DNA from: Oxytricha trifallax
Taxonomy: Eukaryota > Ciliophora > Spirotrichea > Sporadotrichida > Oxytrichidae
NCBI GenBank assembly: GCA_000711775.1
Contig: ARYC01000392.1
Coordinates: 62,001-126,000 of the forward strand
Length of the DNA stretch: 64,000 nucleotides
Reading direction: 5' to 3'
Part shown: positions 35,601 to 47,900 of the stretch, one piece after another
How the letters are laid out: every line of letters starts with the position of its first letter
Numbering within the stretch: the first letter of the stretch is position 1
Translations under genes and position numbers: made by a program
The notes under the pieces: model-generated
Databases searched by the model: none
The model's input: only the letters and a program-made list of their open reading frames with translations
Told to the model about the DNA's origin: nothing

Positions 35601-38600
35601 ATTTTAAATAAATTAAGAATTTTTAATTCTCTAAAATCAAAGCAAGCTTGATTTTAAGCACATTAATGTTTTCCTCATAATCTATTACTATTTTTTCTCA
35701 TGAGAATAATATAATTTATTATAGTAAATAAATCACTAAGTTTATTTGCTAAAAATTGAAGCTACCAGAGTATTTCTCCTGTAATGTGATTGATTCTAAA
35801 AACACTTGCGGATTCATAATGTGTTTAGAATGCATTTAATGCTTCCTTTTCATTGACAAAATGAAACTTCTAAAGAAAATCAAAGATTCTTACAAACATA
35901 ACAGATAATTTACTACAATCTTTGATTTTACATTAAATCAATTTAATTCAATAAATTTCAATTAAAATATTGATTACGTTACTGGTATATTCAGGGATAT
36001 CTAGAGGAACGAGAACAGCATATAATCATTAGATTATAGAAAGACTCATTTTATATAAAATATTTTTAAGAAGTTAAAAATATGATAAATAACTCATTAA
36101 TACAGGTGGTTTGAAGTTTACTCTCTGGACGAGGACACTTTTGAATTCAAATTAGAGGAAGAAATTGAATTATACGTAAATACTGATTTGCTTGGGTCAG
36201 GCCATTTCCATGATGTGCAGCTTGCAATCAAAATATTTAAGTTATTTTTCATATTTAGGGTGTTTGAAAGTATAAATATTAACGAAATAAAATATTTGTG
36301 AAGGTAGAGAAGAGATTTTGTCAAGAATCAAATGCCTGACGGTTCAATATCACTTACTGAGAAAATTATATATCTTAGATACTAAAAGATATTTAAAGTG
36401 ATATATTAAATAAACCTTTAATTTTGATTGAATGATTATAGAAGTTATAAGAAATTAATTGTAATTACAAATCAAAAAGATAAACATTAATTATTTTTAT
36501 TTCAATTATAAACATTTAAACTGCTTATTCTTAAAAATTTTAAATAAGTATATGTTTTATTTATCAAAATTATAACATTTAAGGAAAAACTTCCTGCCAC
36601 CGTTCTGTTTCCCGCCCTCTTTGGTAGTTTCCTACTCCCAACATTATAATTTAAAATGTACCTTAACCCTTTATATAAAACATTTCCAATATAATTCCAA
36701 GGATTATATTTATCCATTGTCTCATAATATATTGTAATAAATGTTGATTATTTGAATATAAAATAAATGTTACTTTGATTAATTATTTTTAATTTTTATC
36801 ATTATAAAAAATACTTGATGTTAATATATTAATTATTCCAAATAATTGATAATAAAGATTTTAAAAAATTTATAATAATTGTATATTTTAATGTATGGGA
36901 CAGGAAACTTCCCTCGTTGGATAAATATACCATTTCTGAACCCCTAATATTCAAATAACTACATTCTCACTTAATATTAAACAAATATTTTATATTTAGT
37001 ATTTAGTTTTAGCATTGAAATTAATTGTGGAGATACGAAATCAATCCACTTAGATAATTAAAACATATTCAGTGTTTCGGAACTATGACTCAAACCGGTT
37101 TGTCAGCATGGATGATTTTATATTTAAATATGAATTCTTAAACACATTCACTTAATATCAGTTGGGGTTTAGTAAATGTTGTTGCCACCTAAGGAATAAA
37201 TAGATATTTATTTATATAACATTTGTTATATTTCAATTATATAAAATAACCTTTAATTATTTGAATGGGTGATAAAGAATGTGAAGAAATACGATCACTT
37301 GCCTGAAGTACCCTACGATATAGCCAAGTAATATATGGCAATGCATCTTGCAAACGCCTTCTGTGACGTGCTTAACAAAGTCTTTCTCTAGGAAACTATA
37401 TTCTTGAAATATGTGCAACCATACATGGCAGTCCCCTTGTTCAAGCAAGATATTCCATATGTATATGAACTGGAGAGGTACCAAGAATCATTTAAGAAAT
37501 TTATCATCATAAATAATAGAAATTATTATTAGAAATTAATACTTAAAACTCAGTAGTTTTTTTTAATAAAAATTTAAAATAAGGGAATCAAAAGAAAACA
37601 TATAGTTTGATAATTTCAGTAGACCTAAAGGAGATCCATTCACTACCATTAAAGAATCTAAGTTCTTTGGCTAAGTTAGGCTTCCTCATTCAATATATTT
37701 CTATTAATTTGCAAAAATATCAAAAATATTTTTAAATATACTATTTTTTAAAAATAAAAAAGTGTTATTAAGTGTTTTATTATATTTAAATTATTTTTCA
37801 ATGATTGTTTAAGTATAATGAATTAAATTGAGTCAGTTTTATATATAATATCAAAAAATATTATTTTATAGCAAAGTTTTATAAGTTTGTATTATTTATT
37901 GATTGATAGATTATAGAATTGCAAAAATAGTAAAAAGTATTTAATTAATAAAAATAGAGACTATTTCTTATTATATCATATTTTAGGAATAAAATATGTA
38001 TATTTTTTTATGAATTCCATTTCTTGTTTAAATGATAGACTCTATAAATTTACTATTCTATAATAATAAACAAATAAAATATTAATTTTTCTTTCTACGC
38101 AGTTTAATTACATATTGAAAATATTGCATGTTATTATTTAAAAGAATTTAAATTGTTTCTCTCACTGGACTTATGTTGCGACTGATGGAAACTTTATGGT
38201 GACTGATATTCAAGGCTGGAAGTTGGATAAAGGGAAATATCTAGTTCTTTAAATTTTATAATTTATTGAGCTTAAATTAAAATATTAAAAATCTCTATTT
38301 AAATTATTTTTAATCATCTTAATTACTTTAGAATTAATTATTATGCTTAATATGTTTGAGAACATCAATTAAATTCATTGAGAATAATAGCATTATTAAA
38401 ATAAAAATTTTTGACAAAATTTAACCTGAAAAAATAAGAATTCATCTTTAAACAGCATATAAGTAAATACAATTACCTTTAGGATACCTGTTCTTGTTTA
38501 AGGATTACCAAAATAATCTATCAAGATATTATACAAGAATATGTTTTATTATAAATAACTTGTGTCAAAAATAAACAGTAAATATCTAATGACAGATCCA

Positions 38601-38756
38601 ATTGTATTTTCTAAAGTTAAGGGGACTTTGGGAAATATAGATTGGGGTTAAGATGGCATGATAAAATGGATGAACAATCATGAATGCAACGATATCTAAA
38701 AATATTTCATTTATTAAATTAATAATCTGCAAAAAGGTAGCAATGTACAAGGATGA
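32685..38756 (+). CDS. alpha-kinase (MHCK/eEF2K-type), split by many IESs
   Basis: ATG 32685, with a first GT-AG intron at 32709-32782. The N-terminal part (MDS 32783-32981) is not recognised. Catalytic pieces follow: LGSGHFHDVQLAIK (about 36190-36230); a helix with YDIAKQYMAMHLANAFCD (37300-37350); VPYVYELERYQESFKKF; the signature FSHWTYVATDGNFMVTDIQG (38165-38220); and MTDPIVFSK with a C-terminal HECND (38590-38695). These match alpha-kinases, whose conserved D-x-QG and T-DP motifs help bind ATP and metal. IESs joined in frame: 32982-35026 (AATGCT), 37518-37614 (ATAAT), 37691-38154 (ATT), 38244-38588 (AAATATCTA). More coding pieces lie at 35027-35116 and about 36105-36345, perhaps 35760-36050; those joins are unresolved. 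The TGA at 38754 is the likely stop. Confidence 0.75.
33056..35023. mobile_element. inverted-repeat transposon with 8 bp target duplication
   Basis: Ends GGATACCCCCC(C)ATGTGCCTGG... at 33064 and the inverse finishing at 35015, repeats of about 50-70 bp. Each end can fold on itself (CATGTGCCTGGAATT...AATTCCAGGCACATG). Direct repeats AAATAAAT at 33056-33063 and 35016-35023 are an 8 bp target duplication, as left by hAT-type transposases. No transposase frame is seen. Its right duplication overlaps the IES pointer by three bases. Confidence 0.7.
33171..33590. mobile_element. GGAAGTTTCCTG inverted-repeat element, nested
   Basis: GGGGGAAGGAAGTTTCCTGCCCC at the left and the inverse CCAGGAAACTTCCCCCCCC at 33571-33590. 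It lies inside the larger transposon. Confidence 0.55.
36583..36920. mobile_element. GGAAGTTTCCTG-family element in alpha-kinase IES
   Basis: Left end AAGGAAAAACTTCCTGCC with a second TAGTTTCCTAC unit; right end GGGACAGGAAACTTCCCTCG at 36897-36916. Degenerate copy of the family, between kinase MDSs. Confidence 0.45.
38244..38588. other. 345 bp IES, 9 bp pointer AAATATCTA
   Basis: AAATATCTA at 38235-38243 and 38580-38588. Joining gives LDKGKYLMTDPIVFSK, bringing two alpha-kinase motifs together in frame. Confidence 0.8.
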
Positions 38757-39142
38757 CAATTTAATAAGGAAACTTAAAAACAGCTAAATTTTTAAGATTA
38801 TTTATTGTCGATTTATAAATTATTTACCAAAACTAAATACGTATTTACAGAAGTTTGTGAGCAATGAAATTCAAGGCATGCTCAAGGACCTTAAACTTAT
38901 TGCTGGTACATGAATGATAAATTAGATGATATTATGGAATTAACGGATAAGCCTTTATTTGCAAAACATACTCTAATCATTTATTTCAAGTTCTATAAAA
39001 TACAAAAATAGCATTCTTGTTAAATACTAATTTTATATATGTATAAAGTTCAAGATTAAAGAATGAGCTCGGTTTTTAATATGAATAATAAATTGTTTGA
39101 TTTTATTTAGGATTAAATTTGTAAGAATTCCCTTCAATTTAT
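38757..39142. other. region between convergent genes
   Basis: About 390 bp. A short + strand frame near 38850-39000 has some protein-like content (GMLKDLKLIAGT) and might be a further kinase segment, but no join was found. Confidence 0.35.
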
Positions 39143-40326
39143 TCATTGAATGAAAGCTTCAGCACTGGCGTGTCTGGAGAAAGCTGGGATGGCACCGTTA
39201 CAGTCAGTCTCAATGGCGAGGTTATCGGAGTGCATCTTGATCTTCATCCATCCTTTCTCACCCCAGTAGGTACCCCAGGAGTTTCTAACAATCCAATATT
39301 CAGTGTTAGTGGCTTCATCAAGTCCCCAACCAGCAACTGAAATGATGTGGTTAATGATTGGTACAGCTTTCTTTTCTGAGAAGATTCCACCCATATAGTC
39401 GTGCATCTTATCAGTAGAGTCGATACCGCAAGAAATAGGTCCGTTCTTAAAGATTTCAGCCTTCATTTTCTCAGCACCTGAGAAGGAATAGTAGTCTGAA
39501 ACGTAGTATTTCTTGTAGTTGGTAACTGGCCAGCAGTTCTCTTAACCATCCTTATCAGCATCTGGAGCTGGTCCTTTGCAGTCTCTGCAGATGTCAGTAG
39601 CGCTGCATTTTTAGTCAAGGTTCTTGGCAGTATAGATTTGGCAAGTTGAGTCAGGGATACCGTGGAGGTAGGCATACTCGTAGACTCCAACTGGGTCACC
39701 ACCATTGCATGATCCACCAGCTTGGCAGTTAACAATCATTTGTGGGTTAAGAGCAATTGGGGTTGGGTTGGTGTCCTTGGTCATGATATTGAATCTATCA
39801 GCAAGGGATGCAGTAGCTGCTTGAGCCCAGCATGATCCGCAGTAAATTGGAATGTGTTGATTGAAGGTCCATGAGGCATAACTAACACCGTTAACATTTC
39901 TCCAGTCGAAGTTAGCTGGGAGTGATTGGGCATTAACAACATCCCAAGCCATTGGTTGGTTCTTAACTTCCTTCACAAGGAGGTCAGTCTTTTTAACAGC
40001 GCAACCTTTATGTTCAGTTGGCTTCAAGAAAGTGGAGTCGATCAAGTCATTTTCTGGATAGGGACCGTTTGCACTGTCATCCTTGTTTCTTGGATCATTC
40101 ATTATAATTATTCATTTTAAAATAAATAAGACTCTTTAATTTAATTTTAAAATTCTTTTCAGCATCACTAGTAACGTGCTTGGTTCCGCTAGTCCAGGTA
40201 TCAACAGGAATATATTTATATGTAACATTATACTTTATAAGATAAAAAATATAATTCTTCAGCAAAAACGAGACCCAATAGAAGGGCAACAGCTAATGTT
40301 AAACTTAAAGAAATTAAATAAATCAT
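39143..40326 (-). CDS. cathepsin Z/X-like papain-family cysteine protease
   Basis: ATG 40324-40326, TGA 39143-39145. It begins with a signal peptide ([21 protein letters not shown]). Two IESs, 40222-40252 (31 bp, pointer ATAT) and 40101-40155 (55 bp, pointer GAAT), must be removed to join it to [16 protein letters not shown]. The mature region has [13 protein letters not shown], the cathepsin Z HIP insertion before the active site ([20 protein letters not shown], catalytic Cys), the Cys-rich loop, the catalytic His ([15 protein letters not shown]) and Asn ([20 protein letters not shown]). Probably a lysosomal or secreted carboxypeptidase-type cathepsin. A second copy lies at 51065-52060. Confidence 0.9.
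40101..40155. other. 55 bp IES, pointer GAAT
   Basis: On the minus strand GAAT flanks the insert (40152-40155 and 40097-40100). Joining gives [14 protein letters not shown] in frame. Confidence 0.75.
40222..40252. other. 31 bp IES, pointer ATAT
   Basis: ATAT at 40218-40221 and 40249-40252. Joining gives [14 protein letters not shown], linking the signal peptide to the propeptide. Confidence 0.7.
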
Positions 40327-40460
40327 AAATAAATATGCTTATTAGTTTAGTTTTCTCATATTATTTATTATAAATCTTAAATAGGATATCCTTAATATAA
40401 TGAAAAATTTATTATAATAAACTTGAGAATTATAATCTTCTCATACTATACTTTAATTCA

Positions 40461-41153
40461 ATGAAACTTTAAGAAACAACGATTCTCAAACCTCGTTACT
40501 AATCAATCGATTTATAAAATTTGAGAGAGCCTGAAATCAAGAATTCATAGCACGCTCCTCCTATTTTATCAACCACTACGATTGAAAGTAAAGCTTTTGA
40601 ACTTTTTAGGAAGACTAATGATACTAAACAAGTGCACCCTTAAATTATAACAAAAACAACTGATATATTAATGCTTGAAAAAGGCTTTTCAAACGACTCG
40701 ACATCTCTGTAGCAACATCTTCGAAACTCCCCTCTTAATAAAAAGGAAGGAAGAAATAGTTAAATAAGAATAATTGTGGGAGGTAGAGCAGGCAGTAATA
40801 AAAATTAAGGCTCTAATTTCAATGTCTCGGGCAGTATGGGTAGTAGAGGCCAGGGAAACTTAAATAATTCATTCTAAACTCCATCTTAGAGAGCTCAGCA
40901 TTTCGTAGAGAACTATCAATCTTAATCGTCGTAGTTGATTTCCCATTCTTATTTACAACTAACGGATATGGTAGATAAGCTGACTGATCTTACTGATTAA
41001 TTGATGTATGCGCATTAATAAGACTATGTTGCTGCTTATAAGGATCATATGCTCAAAGTCTAATGTGAACTTATTCATCTTAATTTCTTTATAAAATTTA
41101 GCTCTCGAAATCTCTCTTAAAAACATAATTTTGAAATAAAATAAAAGCATTGA
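40461..41153 (+). CDS. low-complexity protein with short coiled coil, unknown
   Basis: ATG 40461, TGA 41151-41153, about 230 aa in one frame. Ser/Asn/Gln-rich with a Gly/Ser stretch, then a possible helical segment (TDMVDKLTDLTDQLMYAHQQ) about two-thirds along. No recognised domain. The last 25 codons are AT-rich and may belong to an intron or IES. Confidence 0.5.
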
Positions 41154-41246
41154 AAGTTCTTTTAAATTCAAGAATACCAAGCTACTTGTTAAATCATAGA
41201 AAATTAAAATTACATTATAAATTAAATTATCGCGCAAAAAATAATT

Positions 41247-41938
41247 ATGTTTGATTTCGGTTACGACCTACTGATAGGTTGGGAATAAAGGCATGGCCAA
41301 TTCCGGTACCCCGAAGTTCTTAACCATGAGGATACTCGGCTTTTACGTAATAAGTCCCGGATCTAAGAACCTCCTTAGAATACGTCATGCAAGGTGTAGG
41401 GGATCACGCCAACAAAAACATCGACCGCTGATCATATAAATCGTAAAAAACTGAATGATACACTTATCCTTGCAACTTGGGGTTGAGTGCATCAAGAATA
41501 GGGTAGGAGTTAAGAAACAGACCTCTCGGATCTCAAATTTGATTCTATTTGCTGAAGAAAAGCAAGGAAAAACCCTCCTTAAGATAACTTCAGCTGAATA
41601 TCATTCGAGGTTTTCCCCCTCATCAAGCCAAACAATAAGTCTTTGCTGAGAAGGGGTTTTACCTGAACATAAGCACTCACAAAAAAAAAGCAGCTGGAGG
41701 AAGTCACCAGAGAAAACATACGAAGCAGTGAAATACCACATGAGATCTACCCAAGGCAATCGGTGAACGTGCATGTTGTGAAACTAGTCAGTCCAGTATA
41801 TGAGGGTGATTTGCACTTGGACAGATGAAAATGGATCGCCAAAAGTAAAAGTATGAATATCTGATTATATCTATCCGGCTGGCTTAAGCCCCAGTATTAA
41901 TTTTCGTACAGCAATAAATAATAAAATATGTCTGATTT
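41247..41938 (+). mobile_element. retroposon copy, longest with 3' family end
   Basis: Direct repeats ATGTTTGATTT (41247-41257) and ATGTCTGATTT (41928-41938) flank 670 bp. The 5' 180 bp match 48800-48980 (CGACCTACTG, CAATTCCGGTACCCC, GGATCTAAG, AATACGTCA). The 3' 190 bp match the copy at 20152-20342. A short A/T-rich tail (AATAAATAATAAAA) precedes the right repeat. GC-richer than its surroundings, with no reverse transcriptase frame. The right repeat holds the start codon of the Rap1-like gene. Confidence 0.75.
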
Positions 41939-44900
41939 AAAGAATCTTTTCACTTTTGAATTGCCATATATTGGAAGAGTTTCTATGCTTTTCTATATCC
42001 CAGAGTGCAATGAAAGAGATATGCTCGAGTCTATTATTGAGAAACACGGTGGTCGCCTCACTAAATTCCATGAATGCTACACATACTAGATCAATCCGAT
42101 ATATAATGAGATTTGTGCAAGAGACTTTTTCATTGGAAATGTGTACAGAGCTACTTGGCTCACTGATTCTATCAAAGCTGGAGAAATGCTTGATAATGAA
42201 GAATATTTGCAAAAAGTTGTCACAGAATCAGAAAAAGGAGTAATGAGATTAAAAACTCCAAAATCCTTTAATTATATGTTTTATTTATTTGAATTGTGGG
42301 GATAGTTAGGTTTTATTGGGGTTAGAAGAGACAACGCATGTATTATGTTTATTTCATGTTTATTAAATGAACAATAATTAACTAAATAAAGAAATTGGGG
42401 GTGGAAGTTTCCTGTCAAGACATATGATAAATATTCTCTTTTTAAGGAAGTTTCCTGACAAGAAAAATCTTTTCTATTTTTTAATTTTATTTATTAATAT
42501 TTTTATGTAATTATTTCTCGACAACTATAAAATTATTTTATGGTTTTTCCAGACTTGTGATTCAACTATTTAACCTTTGGTATATGAATTTTTGTTAGAT
42601 TTTACATTCATATTAAATAATTTTTATGATTATTTCATCTTGTTTTCCATTAATTTATCAATATTTTATGAATAGAAATAAAATAAATATCTTACTAAAT
42701 TTAATGTTATGTGTATGCTTAATGATTAAAATCAAATAAATTTAACATATCACTGTTTAATACTAAAATCAAACCATTAATCTTGTCGTGACGTAAACGT
42801 ATCTGAGTGAGTTGACGTGGAAAATTCCGTGACGTGGCACTCGTGAAATAGAAAACTCCAAAAAACCAATCTCGCTATCACTAGTCTCTTCCCGAATCAA
42901 GATGTCAGCTAGTTATAACACGGGGACAGAGCTCGTAGAATTCAACCAGAGAGACAGAAGTTGGAGAAAAACGTTTACCGGTCCCACCGCTGCTGGGAAA
43001 CATAATCCCTGTTCTTTCGCTGCGGTAGCTTCAGTACCCTAACCCGGCGTGGGAGAAAAATCCTTATCGTTGGCTTCAATGGTTTTCGTCTTCTCACTTT
43101 CGAAGGCAGAGCGTACCTTCATCCTGCTCACTATTACCTAAGAAACTGAATTCAAGCCAGTATACTCATCTAATTCAGGGAAATCTTAGGATCCAGCTCA
43201 CTCGAAGAGTGAACGCTGACAGATTGAACCCCGCCGACTGGTCCCTCATGCGTTGCGCCTAGCAACCCCCTACCTGCCCTCGATAGGCCTTAGTGTAGTA
43301 GAAAGCTCTATTAGAAAGTCCTAAGTGGTTAGTACCACCTAACAATTAACTTTCTAATTTAATAATAAAATTTAATCTTATGGAATGTGACAATAAATTG
43401 CATTCTTTTTTTTACTATTAACAGCTGTAAGACTTATTATCACACCTTTTAATGTATTACAAAATTATTAATTACAATATTTTATATTTAATTAATGCAA
43501 ATTACATCTAAATTTTTACTTGACAGGAAATTCCCTCTTGCCAGAAATCTTCATCCCCCCACAAAATATAATTGCTTTTTATGTTGACTCATTTTGAATC
43601 TTACTCTCTCTAGCTGTTCAAGCATGTCGTTTAACGCCGAGGATAGTGAAGGCTCTCACGATTATTATATCCACTATGTTTTAATTTCTTCACATTTATC
43701 CTCTTGCCTTAGATGTTTGAATGGCAAACTAATTAATTATATTTCATACTTTGTGCAAAAGTTTGCGATGCTTTTCATCTCACTCTTTAATATAATAGGA
43801 GCAACTGCCCATACATCACACAAAACTATGCCATCAGTCCATCTCTGATTGGTAAGTATCCAGGAGTGCCAAGAATCTAGCTCAAGTCAATTTATTATAA
43901 GGCTTAATTGAAATCAATAACTACTACTTCTAAAGGGGATGTTCAGCATAACATTTTGAGGCTTAAAATCTCAATGAACATAACAAATTTGATACAACTC
44001 CTAGCACCCTTAATCATGCAGGAAAGATTATCATTTAAGTCATCAGGTTATATGAAATTATCTAAATAGTCTCTCAAAATTATTTAAAATTTATAGAAGC
44101 CTTCGGACGGTAACACCATAGCTTAAAATAATACCATCTAATTTAAGCAAGTTCTTGTAATCTATTCCCTAAGTCTCTTTAAGAATCATATATTTGTAAA
44201 TAAACTCGTTTTAATACTGCTAATTCTGAATTAGCTAGCTTAATCGCATTTTTGCATGAATATCATCTACCATTAATAGCTTAGCCTTTTAGCCACTATT
44301 ATATGAAAGTAATTTTCAATAAAATTACTAAGATTAATGGCATTAATCCAGGAATATTCATTGCTTCTGATAAGAATCAATGATAAAATAGTATTGCATG
44401 CAGGTTAGTCCATTTAATTTAATCATCTCTTTCTCAGAGCATCTCCTTTAACTCTTTTTAACATACAAGAATAATTTATTTTATCTTTGATGGTACGGGT
44501 ATTTAATTCTCTTTGCTTTAAATAAAAAATCACTGAGGTTATACTTTTGCATGTACTTCTTTACTTTTTCTGAGTGAGTATAGGACTTTATACAAGCATT
44601 TCTTTGATAAAGCTGATCAATCTACATTTGTTTAAGAAAAACTTCTCGTTGTAGTTTTCAATATAAAATTTTTATATCTTTTTGGAAACTGTTCTTTTAT
44701 TTCCTTAACATATCTATCGATTTATGTTTGAGTGCTCTGCTTTCTCTATACATCAATTAACCCCTGCTTCAATCTCACGAGCTCTAAGCTATCGAAATAT
44801 AAAATTTCATGAATTTTAGTAGAGCAAAAGTAAAACTATGATAATCATGTTTTAAAAGAAAAGATTTTACAATTTAAGATAGCTGCTATGTTTAAATTCA

Positions 44901-47900
44901 AATTTGAAATTCATCTATAAATATATATAAATACTCTCAAGTTATATTAAATCTGTATAGGAGTTTACTCTTCAGCAATAATGGTTGACCCTTAGTCGTT
45001 AAACATCATTATAATGCTTAGTATATAATTCTCAATTTTCTAATTTCTTAGATAATAATTTTAATTTTTTACCAGCTTTGAAAAAATTCAGGCTCGCACT
45101 GGTATTAATTAGGTTTTGATCCCTTTTGGAACTTTCAATTAAAACCTCAATAGTTTTAAACGAGGTACTAATCAAATCTTATTACTTTTAAATTGGTAAT
45201 AATTAAAATTAAACGGATTAAGAACATGCACCAATTAAATTTAAGAAATTTAGTAATAATTAAATGGAACCAGAATCCTATAATGAAGATTAATCTCTGA
45301 TGTTTGTTACAGCTTATTTAAACTTTTTCCTTGCATCTTTTCCATGGTTGCTCCTAAGTTATGCCCATATTTAATAGTATAATTTCAAACAATAGGATCC
45401 AAAACTAAAAATATATATAATCTGTAAATTATTCACAGGGGAAGGAGCAAGGGTGTATAATAAAAGTACTGTGATAAAAGAGTAGGAGCAAAGAATATCT
45501 CAATCGATACCTCACTCAACATTGCAAAATTAAAATGCATTGTTAAACAAATACTCTAATTGGTTATTTCGTTTCAAGCTGGGAAAGTCCAAAAATATCA
45601 CTCTTATAATCATCACTCTGAGAAGAAAGCTTTTAAAACAATGAGATTATGTTTATAGAAATTCCAAACTGCCTACAGATTTCTGTGTCACTAATCTCTA
45701 CGATGATAATATTATTATAATTATTAATGCTGAACGGAAATTAATACTGGGGCTTAAGCAAGCAAGATAGATAAATCAGATAGTTTCATGCTTTGCTTTT
45801 TGGGCTTTAACTCAATCTTAATCCAAGGGCCAGGAATAGTAAGACCCATACAGAATAGCTTCATCACCGTGCTTGTTCACCTATTGACTCAAGTACGAGG
45901 ATAAAATAAAAGACGAGGACTTTGGTGCTTACATTCTTACTAAGAAGCAACTCTCAAACAAGCTTCCAGAAAGAAATTTCTTTTTTGGTATTCTTTGACG
46001 CTTTGAGAAAGAATCATCTCAAAGAAATCATAGAAAAAGCAAAAGAAAAACACTATTCTATTTCTCGTGATAATTTAAAGAAAGTAAGTTATTCTAATTA
46101 GTGAGATCTGGATCGCAGAGCTTAAGAAGCATCCTTACCTCTCAATTAAGCTTTAGTTTAAAACTTCTTAGGGAAACCTAGTACTGGTATATTCCTAATG
46201 AAAAATATGCAAAAGTTCATAGATAGAGAAAATCACAGACATTCCATGAAGCGAGCAAATGCATTATAAAGATGTTTAAAGCCAGAAGAAATGAACATCG
46301 ATTGGTGTTGGCTGAAAGGCAAGAAACTTGGGTCCTAGATTAGCACAGGAGAAAGAGAAAAAAGAAATAGAATTCATTTATGATTTCTTGAAATATGTGA
46401 TATTATTCATTCATTTAAATTTAACACTTACAACATTATTTTTTCTTCTCTTGCCCAAATTGTTGGCTTATCTACCTAACTCACTGAAACTACTCTGAAT
46501 CAATTCATCTGTATCGAGAGGCAAGTCATGCTTAAGGTGATACAATAGCAGTTTCTAGAAGTGAGTCTTGAATTAAATCCAATAGAATCCGATTCCTTTA
46601 AATTGTGGCAATAGAGAACATTATACACAGGAGTAATGTTTAATGCTTCATAAGCATTCTTTTACACTTAAGTGTTATGAACAGAGAAAATTTCAACAAA
46701 CAGGTTGATCTCTTACTCGGTTTACTTATCTCTTAGGTTCTGTAAGAAATCTATGTACAGCTCTCGCTAAATATAGCGAGGGTGAATCACATAACTTAAT
46801 AAACTAGAATCTTCACTAAAATCCATGAGTGACAGCCTTTACATTTTATTCATAGACTTCAGTGGTATTTAATTTCTTGTGTAATAATTTATTAATAAAT
46901 GTGTTGAAGGTAAACACAGCTTCTTCAGCATCTATAAACTTAATGTTTTTATAATAAGCTCACTACGATTAATCATATATTGCAATAAAATTGGAATGTA
47001 AAATTAATCGGTCACTTAATTCTATTGTCAATCCTTAAAGTATTACAGTTTTGTCTATAAATAAAGGCTATAGCCTAAGGAGAGAAATGCATGTCTGGAA
47101 ACTTGAAAAGAAACATCACAGCTCTCTAGTCTAATAGAAAGCTATCCCAGTACTTTAAAATCTTAGAATCGCAAAGTTAATCAATATAACCTATATTGAA
47201 CTTATATTTTCTTGCTGGATGTTATCTAGACCATGTACTAACGTGCTAAACAGCTAACAAGCAGTAATACCTATCTGTTAAGCAACTCTTACATAGTCGC
47301 TCTGCATTTGCACGTAATTTAGGTCTGGTTTGACTTACTATATTATTACTCAAACCATATCTAAGCTTAAGCAATAAATCTAAATATATCATTCTCTTCA
47401 TAAATAGACCCTATATTTCGCAAATTAATATTTCTCATTTTAAAATTGCAATAATTTCTTTAATAATCCCATCTAATCCCTAGAAATTAAATCCTTAAAA
47501 CATAAGTTAAAAATTTTTGTGGTTTTTTTTTGATTGGAGCTATAAAAGGGAGCTGTGAGTTTCACAATTGTTGAAGCCATAAAAATTGAAGAAATAAAAG
47601 TGACAAATAATAAAAAAAGTTCGGCTAACTTCTGGATAGACCAATGCAAGTAGAATGTAGTCCCAGGAAGAACCTCTGATTCATGCAGATAATTTTAAAA
47701 AGTTTAACTTAAGACGGGTCTTAAAGACTATTTGGAAGTCCAATTCACTGATAAATTTATCAAGTTCTCTCATTTCTTCTCTGAAATTCCTCGTCCTTAG
47801 GATAAAGGTGATACAACTCAAAATATATTTAAAAATTAAATTGATACAACCAGAGAAGAGAAAGAATACTTAAGAAAGGCCCCACCTAAACTTTATAATT

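Larger units (their letters stand above)
42263..47547. other. proposed 5.3 kb IES inside the Rap1-like gene
   Basis: Holds an inverted-repeat element, a nested retroposon-like insert, a dead protein kinase and other degenerate coding pieces. Neither end has an intron signal at the frame-restoring join. Confidence 0.45.

Noticed and set aside
41258..41700. protein gene in the GC-richer 41.3-41.7 kb block
   Set aside because: The block is a repeated element with flanking duplications, and its ORFs are not shared with the other copy.
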